Shown here: piece by piece, positions 50,275 to 59,256 of the stretch
Position numbering within the stretch: position 1 is the first letter of the stretch
Layout of the letters: the number at the start of each line of letters is the position of its first letter
Assembly (NCBI RefSeq): GCF_042683165.1
Contig: NZ_JBHUIZ010000015.1
Coordinates: 310,001-374,000 of the forward strand
Length of the DNA: 64,000 nt
Direction of reading: 5' to 3'
From: Tigheibacillus halophilus
GTDB lineage: Bacteria; Bacillota; Bacilli; Bacillales; Amphibacillaceae
Notes under the pieces: generated by a model
Databases searched by the model: none
The model's input: only the letters and a program-made list of their open reading frames with translations
Told to the model about the DNA's origin: nothing
Program-made: the position numbers and the translations under genes

Positions 50275-50337
50275 ATGGAAGTCTATGGAATTAATTACAA
50301 TGCTTGGCCTTGCAAAGGATTCAAAGATTTTAAATAG
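50275..50337 (+). CDS. Micro-ORF with strong ribosome binding site (20 codons)
   Basis: The ATG follows AAAAAGGAGAGAAA, one of the best ribosome sites in the window, and encodes MEVYGINYNAWPCKGFKDFK before TAG. It could be a small peptide, a leader peptide or a truncated gene start. No homologous family is recognised. Confidence 0.3.
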   Translation: MEVYGINYNAWPCKGFKDFK

Positions 50338-50436
50338 GGGTGCGTATATTGGCCGGAGGTGAGAACCGGCCACTCATTCATCACTGCAGGGATGAATTTC
50401 GGAAAAAAATTGAAATAAACCTTCACATATGAAAGC

Positions 50437-50886
50437 TTAAAGTTTGTAACCTGATCTGCTTTTAAAGCGCTTTAATAAAATACTGCTCTCCACTCTCGTA
50501 ATACCTTGAACAGAATATAATTCGTCATTAATGAATTCCTCTAATTTCTTGAAATCCTCTACCAAAACGTGCATATGTAATGTACTTGGCCCAGTCATTT
50601 GATAGATACTGGCCACATTTCGATTGTCCGCAAGATTTTGTGCCACCAGTTGAAGCTGTTTGGGCTCCACGTCCACTTCAAAAAAAGCGGAGACCTGCTT
50701 GCCGAATTTCTCGGAGTTTACCGTAATGGTGAATTTCTCGATGACTCCTTCAGCTTTTAAGGCTTGTATTCTTTCCTTCACCGCAACTCTTGAAATCCCG
50801 ACTTTTTCGGCTAATTCCACATAAGAAATTCTGCCATCTTCAATCAATTCGTTAATTAGTTTTTTGTCAATTTTATCATACTTCAT
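50437..50886 (-). CDS. Lrp/AsnC-family regulator (YwrC-like by context)
   Basis: A 149-residue Lrp/AsnC protein. The HTH reads IDKKLINELIEDGRISYVELAEKVGISRVAVKERIQAL, and the RAM effector domain follows (VSAFFEVDVEPKQLQLVAQNL, MTGPSTLHMHVLVEDFKKLEEFI). It is divergent from the peptide transporter operon. In Bacillus subtilis an Lrp-type gene (ywrC) lies beside a gamma-glutamyltransferase-like gene (ywrD) and the split chromate transporter (ywrA, ywrB). The same neighbours occur downstream here, so it probably regulates peptide uptake and that set. Confidence 0.88.
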   Translation of the reverse strand: MKYDKIDKKLINELIEDGRISYVELAEKVGISRVAVKERIQALKAEGVIEKFTITVNSEKFGKQVSAFFEVDVEPKQLQLVAQNLADNRNVASIYQMTGPSTLHMHVLVEDFKKLEEFINDELYSVQGITRVESSILLKRFKSRSGYKL

Positions 50887-51101
50887 AGAGCAACTCCTCG
50901 AACAAATGATATATCTATTTTATCATGATTCAATATATATTTATCCATGTATTCTAACAATATAAAAGCAAAACTGGCTACTATGGCAAAAATACCATTA
51001 TATTGGTTGAGTTTAAAGCATACCACTTAACAAATCGAAAGTAAAATTTAAAAATAATAAACAAATTGTAAACGTTTCACTTATATCACTTAATTTTTGT
51101 A

Positions 51102-51130
51102 TTGACATCCTATTTTCCATTTTGTATTAT
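51102..51130 (+). promoter_or_regulatory. Strong sigma-A promoter of the peptide transporter operon
   Basis: Perfect TTGACA (51102-51107), a 17-bp spacer and TATTAT (51125-51130), 67 bp before the first ABC gene. A GTAAACGTTTCAC element at about 51068 is cre-like but one base short. The 50887-51196 gap holds nothing else that I can name. Confidence 0.7.
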
Positions 51131-51196
51131 ATTTATAAACTTATAGTCTATATAGAAGTTTTAAATAATTTAAACATTACAGGAAGGAGGAGAAAA

Positions 51197-52138
51197 ATGA
51201 TAAGCCTGATTATCAGAAGGTTTTTTCAGTTGTTTTTACTATTATTTGGTATCTCTTTCATTGTGTTCATCAGTATGTTTATCGCTCCTGGAGATCCCGC
51301 TGCAATCGTAGCTGGTCCTACAGCATCCGCATCTGATTTGGAGGCAGTGCGGGCAAGTATGGGATTGGATAAACCGGTGTTAGTCCAGTATTTTGATTAT
51401 CTTGCCGGTGTTTTTCATGGAGATTTTGGCTATTCATATCAAACGGGTCAGTCTGTTTCCGATGCTATCATAAGCAGATTTCCTAACACATTCAAATTGG
51501 GAATTGCAAGTATGATTGTGGCAATCGTTATTGGTGTAATCACTGGAATTCTTTCTGCTATTAAACACAATTCCTGGATTGATTTGTCAAGTACTACCGT
51601 TGCTTTACTAGGGGTGTCTATCCCGAACTTCTGGCTGGGGGCGATGCTCATCCTGGTATTCGGTGTAAATCTTCAGCTGCTGCCAGTAGGCGGGTTGAGT
51701 TATTCTGTTTTCAGCGCGGAGGGAATCAAGGAATTGATTTTACCAGCAATAACATTAGGCACAGCATCTGCTGCCTTAATTGCAAGAATGAGCCGTTCGT
51801 CAATGCTGGAAGTGATTAAATCCGACTACATTCGTACCGCAAGAGCGAAGGGAGTGAAGAGGCGTTCTGTCGTATGGGTGCATGCATTACGCAATGCAAT
51901 GATTCCAGTAATAACGATTATAGGTATTGACTTTGGAGCGTTATTAGGTGGGACCGTCATTACTGAACAGGTGTTTGCCATAAATGGCATAGGCAGACTG
52001 ATGATTGATGCAATAGCGGCCAGAGATTTTCCAATCATACAGGGGACTGTTTTACTCGTTGCTGCTATTTTTGTTGTCGTTAATCTTGTGGTGGATATTA
52101 TCTACGCCCTGATTGATCCAAGAATAAGTTATGAATAG
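51197..52138 (+). CDS. Dipeptide/oligopeptide ABC transporter permease (DppB/OppB)
   Basis: A 313-residue inner-membrane subunit from the ATG at 51197 (AGGAAGGAGGAG ahead). The beginning LIIRRFFQLFLLLFGISFIVF is typical of DppB. GDPAAIVAGPTAS (the N-terminal periplasmic segment), FGYSYQTGQSVSDAI and the EAA loop IRTARAKGVKRRSVVWVHALRNAMIP are present. It is the first gene of a five-gene importer and pairs with the DppC-type permease next to it. Confidence 0.93.
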   Translation: MISLIIRRFFQLFLLLFGISFIVFISMFIAPGDPAAIVAGPTASASDLEAVRASMGLDKPVLVQYFDYLAGVFHGDFGYSYQTGQSVSDAIISRFPNTFKLGIASMIVAIVIGVITGILSAIKHNSWIDLSSTTVALLGVSIPNFWLGAMLILVFGVNLQLLPVGGLSYSVFSAEGIKELILPAITLGTASAALIARMSRSSMLEVIKSDYIRTARAKGVKRRSVVWVHALRNAMIPVITIIGIDFGALLGGTVITEQVFAINGIGRLMIDAIAARDFPIIQGTVLLVAAIFVVVNLVVDIIYALIDPRISYE

Positions 52139-52150
52139 GAGGTGTAATGA

Positions 52151-53047
52151 ATGGAAAATAGTGCGGCAGCCCAAATAGATACTCCTAATGAGAAAAAGGA
52201 AGAGAAAGTAATTGTTCAGACTGCCAAGCGGCTTATGAAAAATAAATTGGCCGTCATAGGGTTGGCAGTCGTTTTCTTACAAGTTACTTTCGCAATTTTC
52301 GCTCCGCTGCTTGTCAGTTATGGACCGAATACACAAAACCTTTCGGAGACTAATTTGGGGATAGGTTCTCCCCACCATTATCTTGGGACGGACAACTATG
52401 GAAGAGATATTTGGTCTCGAGTAGTTTATGGGGCAAGAATTTCTTTAATTGTCGGTTTATCAGCAGTTTCACTAGGGTTAATAGGCGGACTTACGTTGGG
52501 ACTGCTAGGAGGTTATTATCGCAGAGTTGACGGAATAGTCATGAGAATTGTTGACTTGTTATTTGCGTTTCCAGGAATTTTATTAGCCATGCTGGTTATT
52601 GCCATTCTAGGGACTAGTTTGGTTAATGTCGTGATTGCGATCAGTATATGGTCCATTCCAGGCTGTGCCAGGATCGTTCGTGGAAGTGTTTTATCTATTA
52701 AAAGGCAAGAATACATCATGGCAATGAAATCGCTGGGGGCAAGCGACACCCGCATTCTTTTTAAACATATTTTACCTAACTGCACTGCACCAATTATTGT
52801 TTTTGCAACCATGCGAATGGCGACAGCGATCTTGTCCACTTCCGCTTTGAGTTTTTTGGGACTTGGTGCCCAACCGCCAACGCCTGAATGGGGGGCAATG
52901 ATTGCAGCTGGACAGGATTTTATGTGGGAAGCGCCACATATGTCAATAGTCCCCGGGATCGCCATTATGCTGACAGTTTTTGCTTTCAATGTTGTGGGAG
53001 ATGGATTAAGAGACGCACTTGATCCAAATATGGAAATCGATATGTAA
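52151..53047 (+). CDS. Dipeptide/oligopeptide ABC transporter permease (DppC/OppC)
   Basis: A 298-residue permease with the OppC_N segment (RLMKNKLAVIGLAVVFLQV), then LGTDNYGRDIWSRVVYGARISL. Its EAA loop reads YIMAMKSLGASDTRILFKHILPN, which contacts the ATPases. The C-terminal signature is GLGAQPPTPEWGAMIAAG. The ribosome site is AGGAGGTG. It is 12 bp downstream of dppB. Confidence 0.93.
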   Translation: MENSAAAQIDTPNEKKEEKVIVQTAKRLMKNKLAVIGLAVVFLQVTFAIFAPLLVSYGPNTQNLSETNLGIGSPHHYLGTDNYGRDIWSRVVYGARISLIVGLSAVSLGLIGGLTLGLLGGYYRRVDGIVMRIVDLLFAFPGILLAMLVIAILGTSLVNVVIAISIWSIPGCARIVRGSVLSIKRQEYIMAMKSLGASDTRILFKHILPNCTAPIIVFATMRMATAILSTSALSFLGLGAQPPTPEWGAMIAAGQDFMWEAPHMSIVPGIAIMLTVFAFNVVGDGLRDALDPNMEIDM

Positions 53048-53068
53048 CCAAAAGGGGGAAATGAATCT

Positions 53069-54598
53069 ATGAAAAAATCAATTTTTATATCGATGCTTTT
53101 ATTGTTATCAATGTGTTTGTTAGCAGCATGTGGAGATAGCAACGCCAAGAAAAGTAATGGCAATGTTTCTCAAGAAATTACATATGCATCTACTTCTGAT
53201 GCTGCCGGGCTTTCGCCTATCGACACAAATGATTCTGTTTCATCCAATGTCACCGCACAAGTGTATGAGACGTTGTTCATTCAAGACGCTGAAACAATGG
53301 AAGTAAAACCACTTTTAGCAGAAAGTTATGAAACCCCGGATGATAATACGTGGGAAATAAAACTGCGGAAGGGGATTAAGTTCCATGATGGGTCGCCATT
53401 TAATGCGGAAGCTGTCAAATATACTTTTGAACAGATGAAGGATCCTAAAAGAGCTGCACCAAGAGCTTCTTTATTGGCACCGATCAGTTCAATAGAAGTC
53501 AAGGATGATTATACAGTTATCTTAAAAACGAAAAAGCCATATGGGCCAATGTTGGCTGCATTAAGCCATACTAATGCTGCCATTGTCAGTCCCAAAGCAG
53601 ACAAAGAAGGAGACATTAACAAAAAACCCGTTGGAACAGGTCCGTTTGTATTTGAAGAGTGGGTTGAAGGGGACCATATTACCCTAAAAAAGAATAAAGA
53701 TTATTGGGGCGACCCCGCTAAATTAAAGAAGGTAACGTTCAAGGTAGTGCCTGAAACGTCGACTGCAATATCCATGCTGCAAACAAACAAGGTGCAATTT
53801 ATTGACAATTTGCCTTCAGATCAGCTGTCGAGAATCGAATCATTAAAGAATGTAAAAGTATATAAAGGTAAGGGGACTAGAGTTTCCTATTTAGGTTTCA
53901 ATGTGGAAAAGGAACCATTTAATGACCTTAAATTTAGACAAGCAGTCGCTTATGGGGTTGACCAAGAAGCATATGTAAATCAGCTTCATGGGCTTGGCAT
54001 TTTAAATAAAAGTATCATTGGTCCTAAAATATTCGGATATGATGAGAAAGCGAAAGAGGAAGGCTACCCTTACGATCAAGAGAAAGCCAAGCAACTTATT
54101 GAAGAGAATGGCTATAAAGGTAAAAAAATCACCTTGTTAGCAGCAAACCGCGATAATTATATGAAAATGGCAGAAATTGTTCAATCCCAGCTAAATGACA
54201 TTGGATTGAATGCGAAGATTGAATCAATGGAATGGGGTACATTTCTGGAAACAACAAGAAAAGGGAATTATGAAATGACTTTCTTGGGCTGGGCTAACAG
54301 TACGGCGGATGGCAGTGAATTGTTATACCCGAATTTACACTCAGACAATATTGATGCCTCAAATTACAGTCGGTATAACAATCCGGAATTTGATAAATTG
54401 GTCGATAAATCCCGTGAAAGTGTGGACCAGGATGAGCGGGCCAAGGAACTTCAAGAAGCGAATTTGATGGTCATGAAGGATGCTCCTTGGATTGTGATGG
54501 AACATGGGACGGTAACTGCAGCATATGACGAATCTGTAAAAGGATTGGTGGTCAGTCCAAACGGGCAATGGTACTTAAACAATGTTAGCAGAGAGTAG
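53069..54598 (+). CDS. Solute-binding lipoprotein, family 5 (peptide/glutathione/nickel type)
   Basis: A 509-residue extracellular binding protein. The signal peptide ends at the lipobox LLAAC (Cys about 21). Family-5 hallmarks are VYETLFIQDAETMEVKPLLAESYE, WEIKLRKGIKFHDGSPFNAEAV, KKPVGTGPFVFEEWVEGDHI, KFRQAVAYGVDQEAYVN and YNNPEFDKLVDKS. The sequence most resembles the DppA/GsiB branch that binds short peptides or glutathione. The neighbouring gamma-glutamyltransferase-like gene favours a gamma-glutamyl peptide, but this is inference. Confidence 0.92.
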   Translation: MKKSIFISMLLLLSMCLLAACGDSNAKKSNGNVSQEITYASTSDAAGLSPIDTNDSVSSNVTAQVYETLFIQDAETMEVKPLLAESYETPDDNTWEIKLRKGIKFHDGSPFNAEAVKYTFEQMKDPKRAAPRASLLAPISSIEVKDDYTVILKTKKPYGPMLAALSHTNAAIVSPKADKEGDINKKPVGTGPFVFEEWVEGDHITLKKNKDYWGDPAKLKKVTFKVVPETSTAISMLQTNKVQFIDNLPSDQLSRIESLKNVKVYKGKGTRVSYLGFNVEKEPFNDLKFRQAVAYGVDQEAYVNQLHGLGILNKSIIGPKIFGYDEKAKEEGYPYDQEKAKQLIEENGYKGKKITLLAANRDNYMKMAEIVQSQLNDIGLNAKIESMEWGTFLETTRKGNYEMTFLGWANSTADGSELLYPNLHSDNIDASNYSRYNNPEFDKLVDKSRESVDQDERAKELQEANLMVMKDAPWIVMEHGTVTAAYDESVKGLVVSPNGQWYLNNVSRE

Positions 54599-54606
54599 GG
54601 ATAGCA

Positions 54607-55602
54607 ATGGATAGTTTACTAGAAGTAGAAAATCTGGAAGTTCATTTTCGTACAAAAAAAGAAAGATTAAGAGCGGTGCGGGGAATTTCCTTCTCTCTCA
54701 AAAAAGGCGAAACTTTGTGTATTGTAGGAGAATCAGGTTGTGGAAAAAGTATTACCTCATTATCAGTAATCGGATTATTACCTTCGAATGGAGAAATTGC
54801 CGGCGGTTCTATCAAACTTGCAGGCAAGGAAATGCTAGGCAAGACAGAAAATGAGATGGAGAAAATCAGGGGAAATGACATTTCAATGATTTTTCAAGAA
54901 CCCATGACAGCATTAAACCCGACATTCACGATTGGATTTCAATTAAGGGAGCCATTAATGATCCATAAAAGAATGTCTAAGAAAACAGCCATCAAAAAAA
55001 GTATTGAATTATTGGATAAAGTGGGCATACCAAATCCCGTAGAGAAATTGAAGCAGTTTCCACACGAACTTAGCGGCGGAATGCGCCAACGGGTGATGAT
55101 TGCCATGGCTCTGGCCTGTGAACCATCTTTATTATTAGCCGATGAACCAACAACAGCTTTGGATGTTACCATACAGGCCCAAATTCTGGAATTGATCGAT
55201 GATTTAAAAAGGCAAATGGGAATGGGCGTAGTATTTGTTACGCACGATATGGGCGTAGTTGCTGAAATTGCCGACCGGGTTATGGTGATGTATGCGGGAG
55301 AGGTAGTTGAAACAGGAGATGTGGATAGTATTTTTAATGCCCCGCAGCACCCCTACACAAAAGGGCTGCTAGGGGCAGTGCCTAATGTAGACGATGAAGA
55401 GCACCATTTAAATATAATCCCTGGTTCCATGCCGAATCTAAGCGACGAGATTTCCGGGTGCCGTTTTCACCCAAGATGCCCTTTCGCAATGGATATATGT
55501 CGTGGAAAAAATCCAACTACATTCGAGGTGTCCGGCAGTCATTACAGTAAATGCTGGCTTCAGGAGGTGAAAGAGGTTGACAAACTCCACACTACTTCTT
55601 GA
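54607..55602 (+). CDS. Peptide ABC transporter ATPase (DppD/OppD)
   Basis: A 331-residue ATPase. Walker A is GESGCGKSITSL, Q-loop MIFQEPMTALNP, signature LSGGMRQRVMIAMAL, Walker B LLLADEPTTALDV and switch histidine VFVTHDMGVVAE. The C-terminal oligopeptide-transporter extension HPYTKGLLGAVP is followed by GCRFHPRCPFAMDIC, which carries the cysteine iron-sulfur-like motif of this subfamily. It overlaps the next ATPase gene by 26 bp. Confidence 0.94.
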   Translation: MDSLLEVENLEVHFRTKKERLRAVRGISFSLKKGETLCIVGESGCGKSITSLSVIGLLPSNGEIAGGSIKLAGKEMLGKTENEMEKIRGNDISMIFQEPMTALNPTFTIGFQLREPLMIHKRMSKKTAIKKSIELLDKVGIPNPVEKLKQFPHELSGGMRQRVMIAMALACEPSLLLADEPTTALDVTIQAQILELIDDLKRQMGMGVVFVTHDMGVVAEIADRVMVMYAGEVVETGDVDSIFNAPQHPYTKGLLGAVPNVDDEEHHLNIIPGSMPNLSDEISGCRFHPRCPFAMDICRGKNPTTFEVSGSHYSKCWLQEVKEVDKLHTTS

Positions 55603-56548
55603 AACAGATGAACTAAAGAAATATTACCCTATCAAAGGTGGCTTGTTTAAGAAGACAATAGGAAATGTCAAAGCAGTGCAAAATGTGAGCTTGAAAATTT
55701 ATGAAGGTGAAACTCTTGGAGTCGTTGGGGAATCAGGATGTGGGAAATCCACGCTTGGAAGAACTATCCTCGGTCTGGAAAAGAGTACAGGCGGCTCCAT
55801 CTCATTTCGCGGAGAAGTACTCAACGATTTATCAGAACGCAAGCTGAAAAAATTTAAAAAAGATATGCAAATGGTTTTTCAAGACCCATTTGCTTCCTTG
55901 AATCCCAGGCAACGAATTGGGCATGCACTGGAAGAAGTATTCGTTATTCATACTGACCTTGATAAGAATGAGAGAAAACAGCGTGTGCTGCAGCTTTTAA
56001 GGGAAGTAGGGTTAAAAGAAGAACATTATGGGAGGTATCCGCATGAGTTCAGCGGCGGACAGCGGCAAAGGATTGGCATTGCCAGGGCAATTGCTTTGAA
56101 TCCCTCCCTGATAGTATGCGATGAAGCTGTTTCAGCCTTGGATGTTTCTGTTCAGGCACAGGTAATCAAACTGTTAAAAGATCTTCAGGAAAAATATAAG
56201 TTAACATATATGTTTATTTCGCATGATCTTGGAGTAGTTAAGCATATGTGTGACAGGGTTTTGGTCATGTATCTGGGAACGATGGTCGAATTGGGGAGTT
56301 CAAAACAAATATATCATAACCCGCAGCACCCCTATATGAAAGCCTTGTTGTCTGCTATTCCACGACCTGTTCCAGGAAGGAAAAAAATGCGGGTTAGGCT
56401 GCAAGGGGATATTCCGAGTGCTTCCAATTATCCTGCAGGCTGTCCTTTTCACACACGTTGTCCCATGGCCCAAGCCCATTGCAGGACGAAGGTTCCTGAA
56501 TGGCGGGAAGTGGAAGAAGGTCATTTCGTAGCTTGCCATGAGATTTGA
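55577..56548 (+). CDS. Peptide ABC transporter ATPase (DppF/OppF)
   Basis: A 323-residue second ATPase, from a TTG start at 55577 behind AGGAGGTGAAAG. The N-terminus includes LKKYYPIKGGLFKKTIG, typical of OppF. Walker A is GESGCGKSTLGRT, signature FSGGQRQRIGIARAI, Walker B LIVCDEAVSALDV and H-loop FISHDLGVVKHM. The C-terminal extension is HPYMKALLSAIP and GCPFHTRCPMAQ. It completes the heterodimeric engine of the importer and is followed by the gamma-glutamyltransferase-like gene. Confidence 0.94.
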   Translation: MTNSTLLLETDELKKYYPIKGGLFKKTIGNVKAVQNVSLKIYEGETLGVVGESGCGKSTLGRTILGLEKSTGGSISFRGEVLNDLSERKLKKFKKDMQMVFQDPFASLNPRQRIGHALEEVFVIHTDLDKNERKQRVLQLLREVGLKEEHYGRYPHEFSGGQRQRIGIARAIALNPSLIVCDEAVSALDVSVQAQVIKLLKDLQEKYKLTYMFISHDLGVVKHMCDRVLVMYLGTMVELGSSKQIYHNPQHPYMKALLSAIPRPVPGRKKMRVRLQGDIPSASNYPAGCPFHTRCPMAQAHCRTKVPEWREVEEGHFVACHEI

Positions 56549-56626
56549 ATAATAAGTATATATTAAATTGCTATCGTATTTTAATGACAAGATTTAATAT
56601 CAAAAAATTATTGATCTGAAACTGAC

Positions 56627-56685
56627 AGCAGCCAGCGGAAGAAAAATGTTTGTCTCCTATGCAGACATCCTGGTGAACGGCTGCT
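56627..56685 (+). terminator. Possible hairpin between the ATPase and gamma-glutamyltransferase genes
   Basis: AGCAGCC (56627-56633) and GGCTGCT (56679-56685) form an outer stem, and TGTCT/AGACA an inner one. It is followed by a loose T-rich stretch (GATTTGTTTT). It could be a partial terminator. Confidence 0.3.
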
Positions 56686-56758
56686 CCGATTTGTTTTACT
56701 GCGAGCCATGCAGACAAATGGCATGTTGGTTTTTAACTTTAGATCGGGAGTGTTGTCC

Positions 56759-58372
56759 ATGTTTTCATTTAATCATCAAAGAAACCCATATCCGATAACG
56801 AGAAATGCTACTTTTGCCAAAAACGGGATGGTAGCTACTTCACAGCCGCTTGCCGCTCAGGCTGGCCTGGATATTTTAAAAAAAGGCGGCAATGCAATTG
56901 ATGCAGCGATTGCAACTGCTGCATGTCTGACTGTAGTGGAGCCGACCTCAAATGGGATAGGGGGAGATGCATTTGCCATTGTATGGGTGAAAGACAAATT
57001 ATATGGTTTGAACGGAAGCGGGAGATCACCCAAATCGATTTCACTTGAAACAATTCATAAAATGGGATACGAGGAAATCCCAAAGTTTGGCTGGATTCCG
57101 GTCACAGTTCCAGGAGCGCCAGGTTTATGGGCAGACCTATCGAAAAAGTTCGGTAATCTCCCTTTAACAGAGGTACTGCAGCCAGCAATTACATATGCCA
57201 GTGAAGGTTTTCCGTTATCGCCGACGCTGGGGAGATACTGGAATATTGCATTCAAAAAGTTCAGCGAATTAAACGGCGGGCCTGAATTTCAAGCATGGTT
57301 TGATACTTTCGCCCCGAAAGGAAGGGCTCCCCAAGTAGGAGAGATTTGGTCCTCTATGGATCATGCTGACACCTTGAGTGAGATAGCAAAGACAGATGCA
57401 GCGTCCTTTTATCATGGCAGTCTCGCACAAAAAATAGATGCATTTGCAAGACAAACTGGCGGATTTCTGCGTTCGGAGGACCTGGCGTCTCATGAGACAG
57501 AGTATGTTGAACCGCTAAACGTCCATTATCGTGGTTATGATGTATGGGAATTGCCGCCAAACAGCCAGGGAATTGTTGCCTTACAAGCATTAAATATTTT
57601 AAATGGCTTCGATTTCTCTGAAAGGGACCATGTAGATACATTGCATAAACAAATTGAAGCATTAAAAGCGGCTTTTGCCGATGGTTTTAATTATGTTACT
57701 GACGATGACTATATGAACATTGACCCGCGTGAGCTGATTAGTAAATCGTATGGAGAACTGCGCAGAAACCAAATCACCGATAGAGCCGCGAAGCCAGAGG
57801 CAGGAGAGCCTGCCATGAGTGGTACTGTCTACTTAGCTGCTGCTGATTCTGAAGGGAATATGGTTTCATTCATTCAAAGTAATTATATGGGGTTCGGCTC
57901 TGGATTGGTAGTACCTGGAACAGGTATTTCCTTACAAAATAGGGGCCACAACTTCTCTAATGACCCAAACCACGTAAATGCGCTGGAAGGTGGAAAACGT
58001 ACGCTTCATACGATCATTCCTGGATTTATAACAAGAAAAGGTCAGGCAATTGGGCCATTTGGTGTAATGGGCGGATTTATGATGCCACAAGGCCATGTTC
58101 AGCTTCTTATGAACACGATCGATTTTGGCTTAAATCCGCAGGCAGCACTTGATGCACCGCGTTTTCAATGGTTAAGGGATAAAACCGTAGAGGTAGAACC
58201 TCGCTTTGCACACCATTTGGCTGTGGAACTGGCGGAAAGAGGGCACGATATACGTATTGCCTTGGAGCCGAATAGCTTCGGACGTGGACAAATGATTTGG
58301 CGTGACCCGGAGACAGGAGTAATGTGCGGAGGGACGGAGTCCAGAACGGACGGTTCAATTGCCTCTTGGTAA
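56759..58372 (+). CDS. Gamma-glutamyltransferase-like Ntn hydrolase (YwrD type)
   Basis: About 537 residues from the ATG at 56759 (CGGGAGTG ahead). The proenzyme carries NGMVATSQPLAAQAGLDILKKGGNAIDAA and VVEPTSNGIGGDAFAIVW. The predicted autocleavage threonine is in SGTVYLAAADSEGNM, and GSGLVVPGTGISLQNRG forms the substrate site. MGGFMMPQGHVQLLMN closes the fold. There is no signal peptide, so it works in the cytoplasm, unlike secreted Ggt, and resembles B. subtilis YwrD. It would split gamma-glutamyl peptides imported by the ABC system just upstream. Confidence 0.9.
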   Translation: MFSFNHQRNPYPITRNATFAKNGMVATSQPLAAQAGLDILKKGGNAIDAAIATAACLTVVEPTSNGIGGDAFAIVWVKDKLYGLNGSGRSPKSISLETIHKMGYEEIPKFGWIPVTVPGAPGLWADLSKKFGNLPLTEVLQPAITYASEGFPLSPTLGRYWNIAFKKFSELNGGPEFQAWFDTFAPKGRAPQVGEIWSSMDHADTLSEIAKTDAASFYHGSLAQKIDAFARQTGGFLRSEDLASHETEYVEPLNVHYRGYDVWELPPNSQGIVALQALNILNGFDFSERDHVDTLHKQIEALKAAFADGFNYVTDDDYMNIDPRELISKSYGELRRNQITDRAAKPEAGEPAMSGTVYLAAADSEGNMVSFIQSNYMGFGSGLVVPGTGISLQNRGHNFSNDPNHVNALEGGKRTLHTIIPGFITRKGQAIGPFGVMGGFMMPQGHVQLLMNTIDFGLNPQAALDAPRFQWLRDKTVEVEPRFAHHLAVELAERGHDIRIALEPNSFGRGQMIWRDPETGVMCGGTESRTDGSIASW

Positions 58373-58424
58373 ACAAAAGAAAATGTTTTTCATCAAAAGC
58401 ATGTTTTAGGATGATTAAAAAGAT

Positions 58425-58463
58425 AAATAGCCGTAATATTTCTGTACGGCTATTTGTTTTTTG
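58425..58463 (+). terminator. Terminator after the gamma-glutamyltransferase-like gene
   Basis: AAATAGCCGTA and TACGGCTATTT pair perfectly over 11 bp around a 9-base loop, then GTTTTTTG. Confidence 0.9.
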
Positions 58464-58521
58464 AAGAGATAAGAAAGTATAAAATTTTAGGCTTTATTTT
58501 GTTCCTTGGCAGAAACAGCCA

Positions 58522-58631
58522 TGTCCAGCTCCAGCGCCCAGCAACTAGTAAAGTCTTCGATGGGAAGAGTAATCACAGTCCCCGGAAGCTCTCCAGTTTG
58601 TACGTTGCTGAACATGTGCTGGCGCTTTTCT
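58522..58631. repeat. Dispersed palindromic intergenic repeat of Bacillaceae type
   Basis: The segment opens TGTCCAGCTCCAGCGCCCAG and closes GTGCTGGCGCTTTTC. Its ends can pair (AGCGCCCAGCA with TGCTGGCGCT), and the interior holds CTTCGATGGGAAG and CCCCGGAAGCTCTCCAG. I recognise the opening and closing words as those of a roughly 110-bp repeat scattered between genes in many Bacillaceae. It lies in the gap between the terminator of the previous gene and the chromate transporter. Confidence 0.65.
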
Positions 58632-58686
58632 TAGGCTTTTTCGGTCTGCTATTTCAATTCTGACGTGGTAAAGGTAGTGGTTTAGC

Positions 58687-59256
58687 ATGCATAAAGATTT
58701 ATTTATCGCTTTTTTTCGAGCAGGGATGTTGGGATATGGGGGAGGGCTGTCAGCAATACCGCTGATGCATAAGGAAGTCGTTCAGAATTATAAATGGATG
58801 GATGATGATGAATTCGGTGATATTTTGGCTCTGGCTAATACATTGCCAGGTCCAATCAATACGAAACTTTCCGGATATATTGGCTGGAGAATCGCTGGTT
58901 TTTGGGGACTGATGACCAGTCTTATTGCAACTGTACTGCCCACTATAGTTCTCATGATTTTATTGCTGACAGCCCTTCATGCGTATAAGGATCGGCCGTG
59001 GGTACAAGGAATGGCAAAAGGAGTCATTCCGATCGCAGGGGTTATGATTGGCGTTTTAGCTTGGGATTTCCTTAAAAAATCCCAAAATTCCCTTGGTTGG
59101 CTTCGTACAATCGTATTTACCACGATTAGTATAATCGTTATTCCACTTTTGGGCGTTCATCCGGCCATCCTTGTTGCCTCACTTATATTGTACGCCTTCA
59201 TTTTGCCAGGCAGAGAAAAAGAAATGAAGAAAGAGAAAAAGCGGGTGAGTGGCTGA
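58687..59256 (+). CDS. Chromate transporter subunit (single ChrA domain)
   Basis: A 189-residue half-size CHR protein. Signature segments are AFFRAGMLGYGGGLSAIPLM and LALANTLPGPINTKLSGYIGWR, with the conserved GGG and PGP motifs. About six membrane segments are predicted. CHR proteins export or exchange chromate or sulfate. The second half-size gene begins at the stop (TGATG overlap), so they form a two-gene transporter like YwrB/YwrA. An effect of the upstream dispersed repeat on expression is possible. Confidence 0.9.
   Translation: MHKDLFIAFFRAGMLGYGGGLSAIPLMHKEVVQNYKWMDDDEFGDILALANTLPGPINTKLSGYIGWRIAGFWGLMTSLIATVLPTIVLMILLLTALHAYKDRPWVQGMAKGVIPIAGVMIGVLAWDFLKKSQNSLGWLRTIVFTTISIIVIPLLGVHPAILVASLILYAFILPGREKEMKKEKKRVSG

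Noticed and set aside
50459..50472. TTAAAGCGCTTTAA palindrome as a cre box
   Set aside because: It is inside the 3' end of the Lrp gene, with no promoter nearby, so it is explained by codons.
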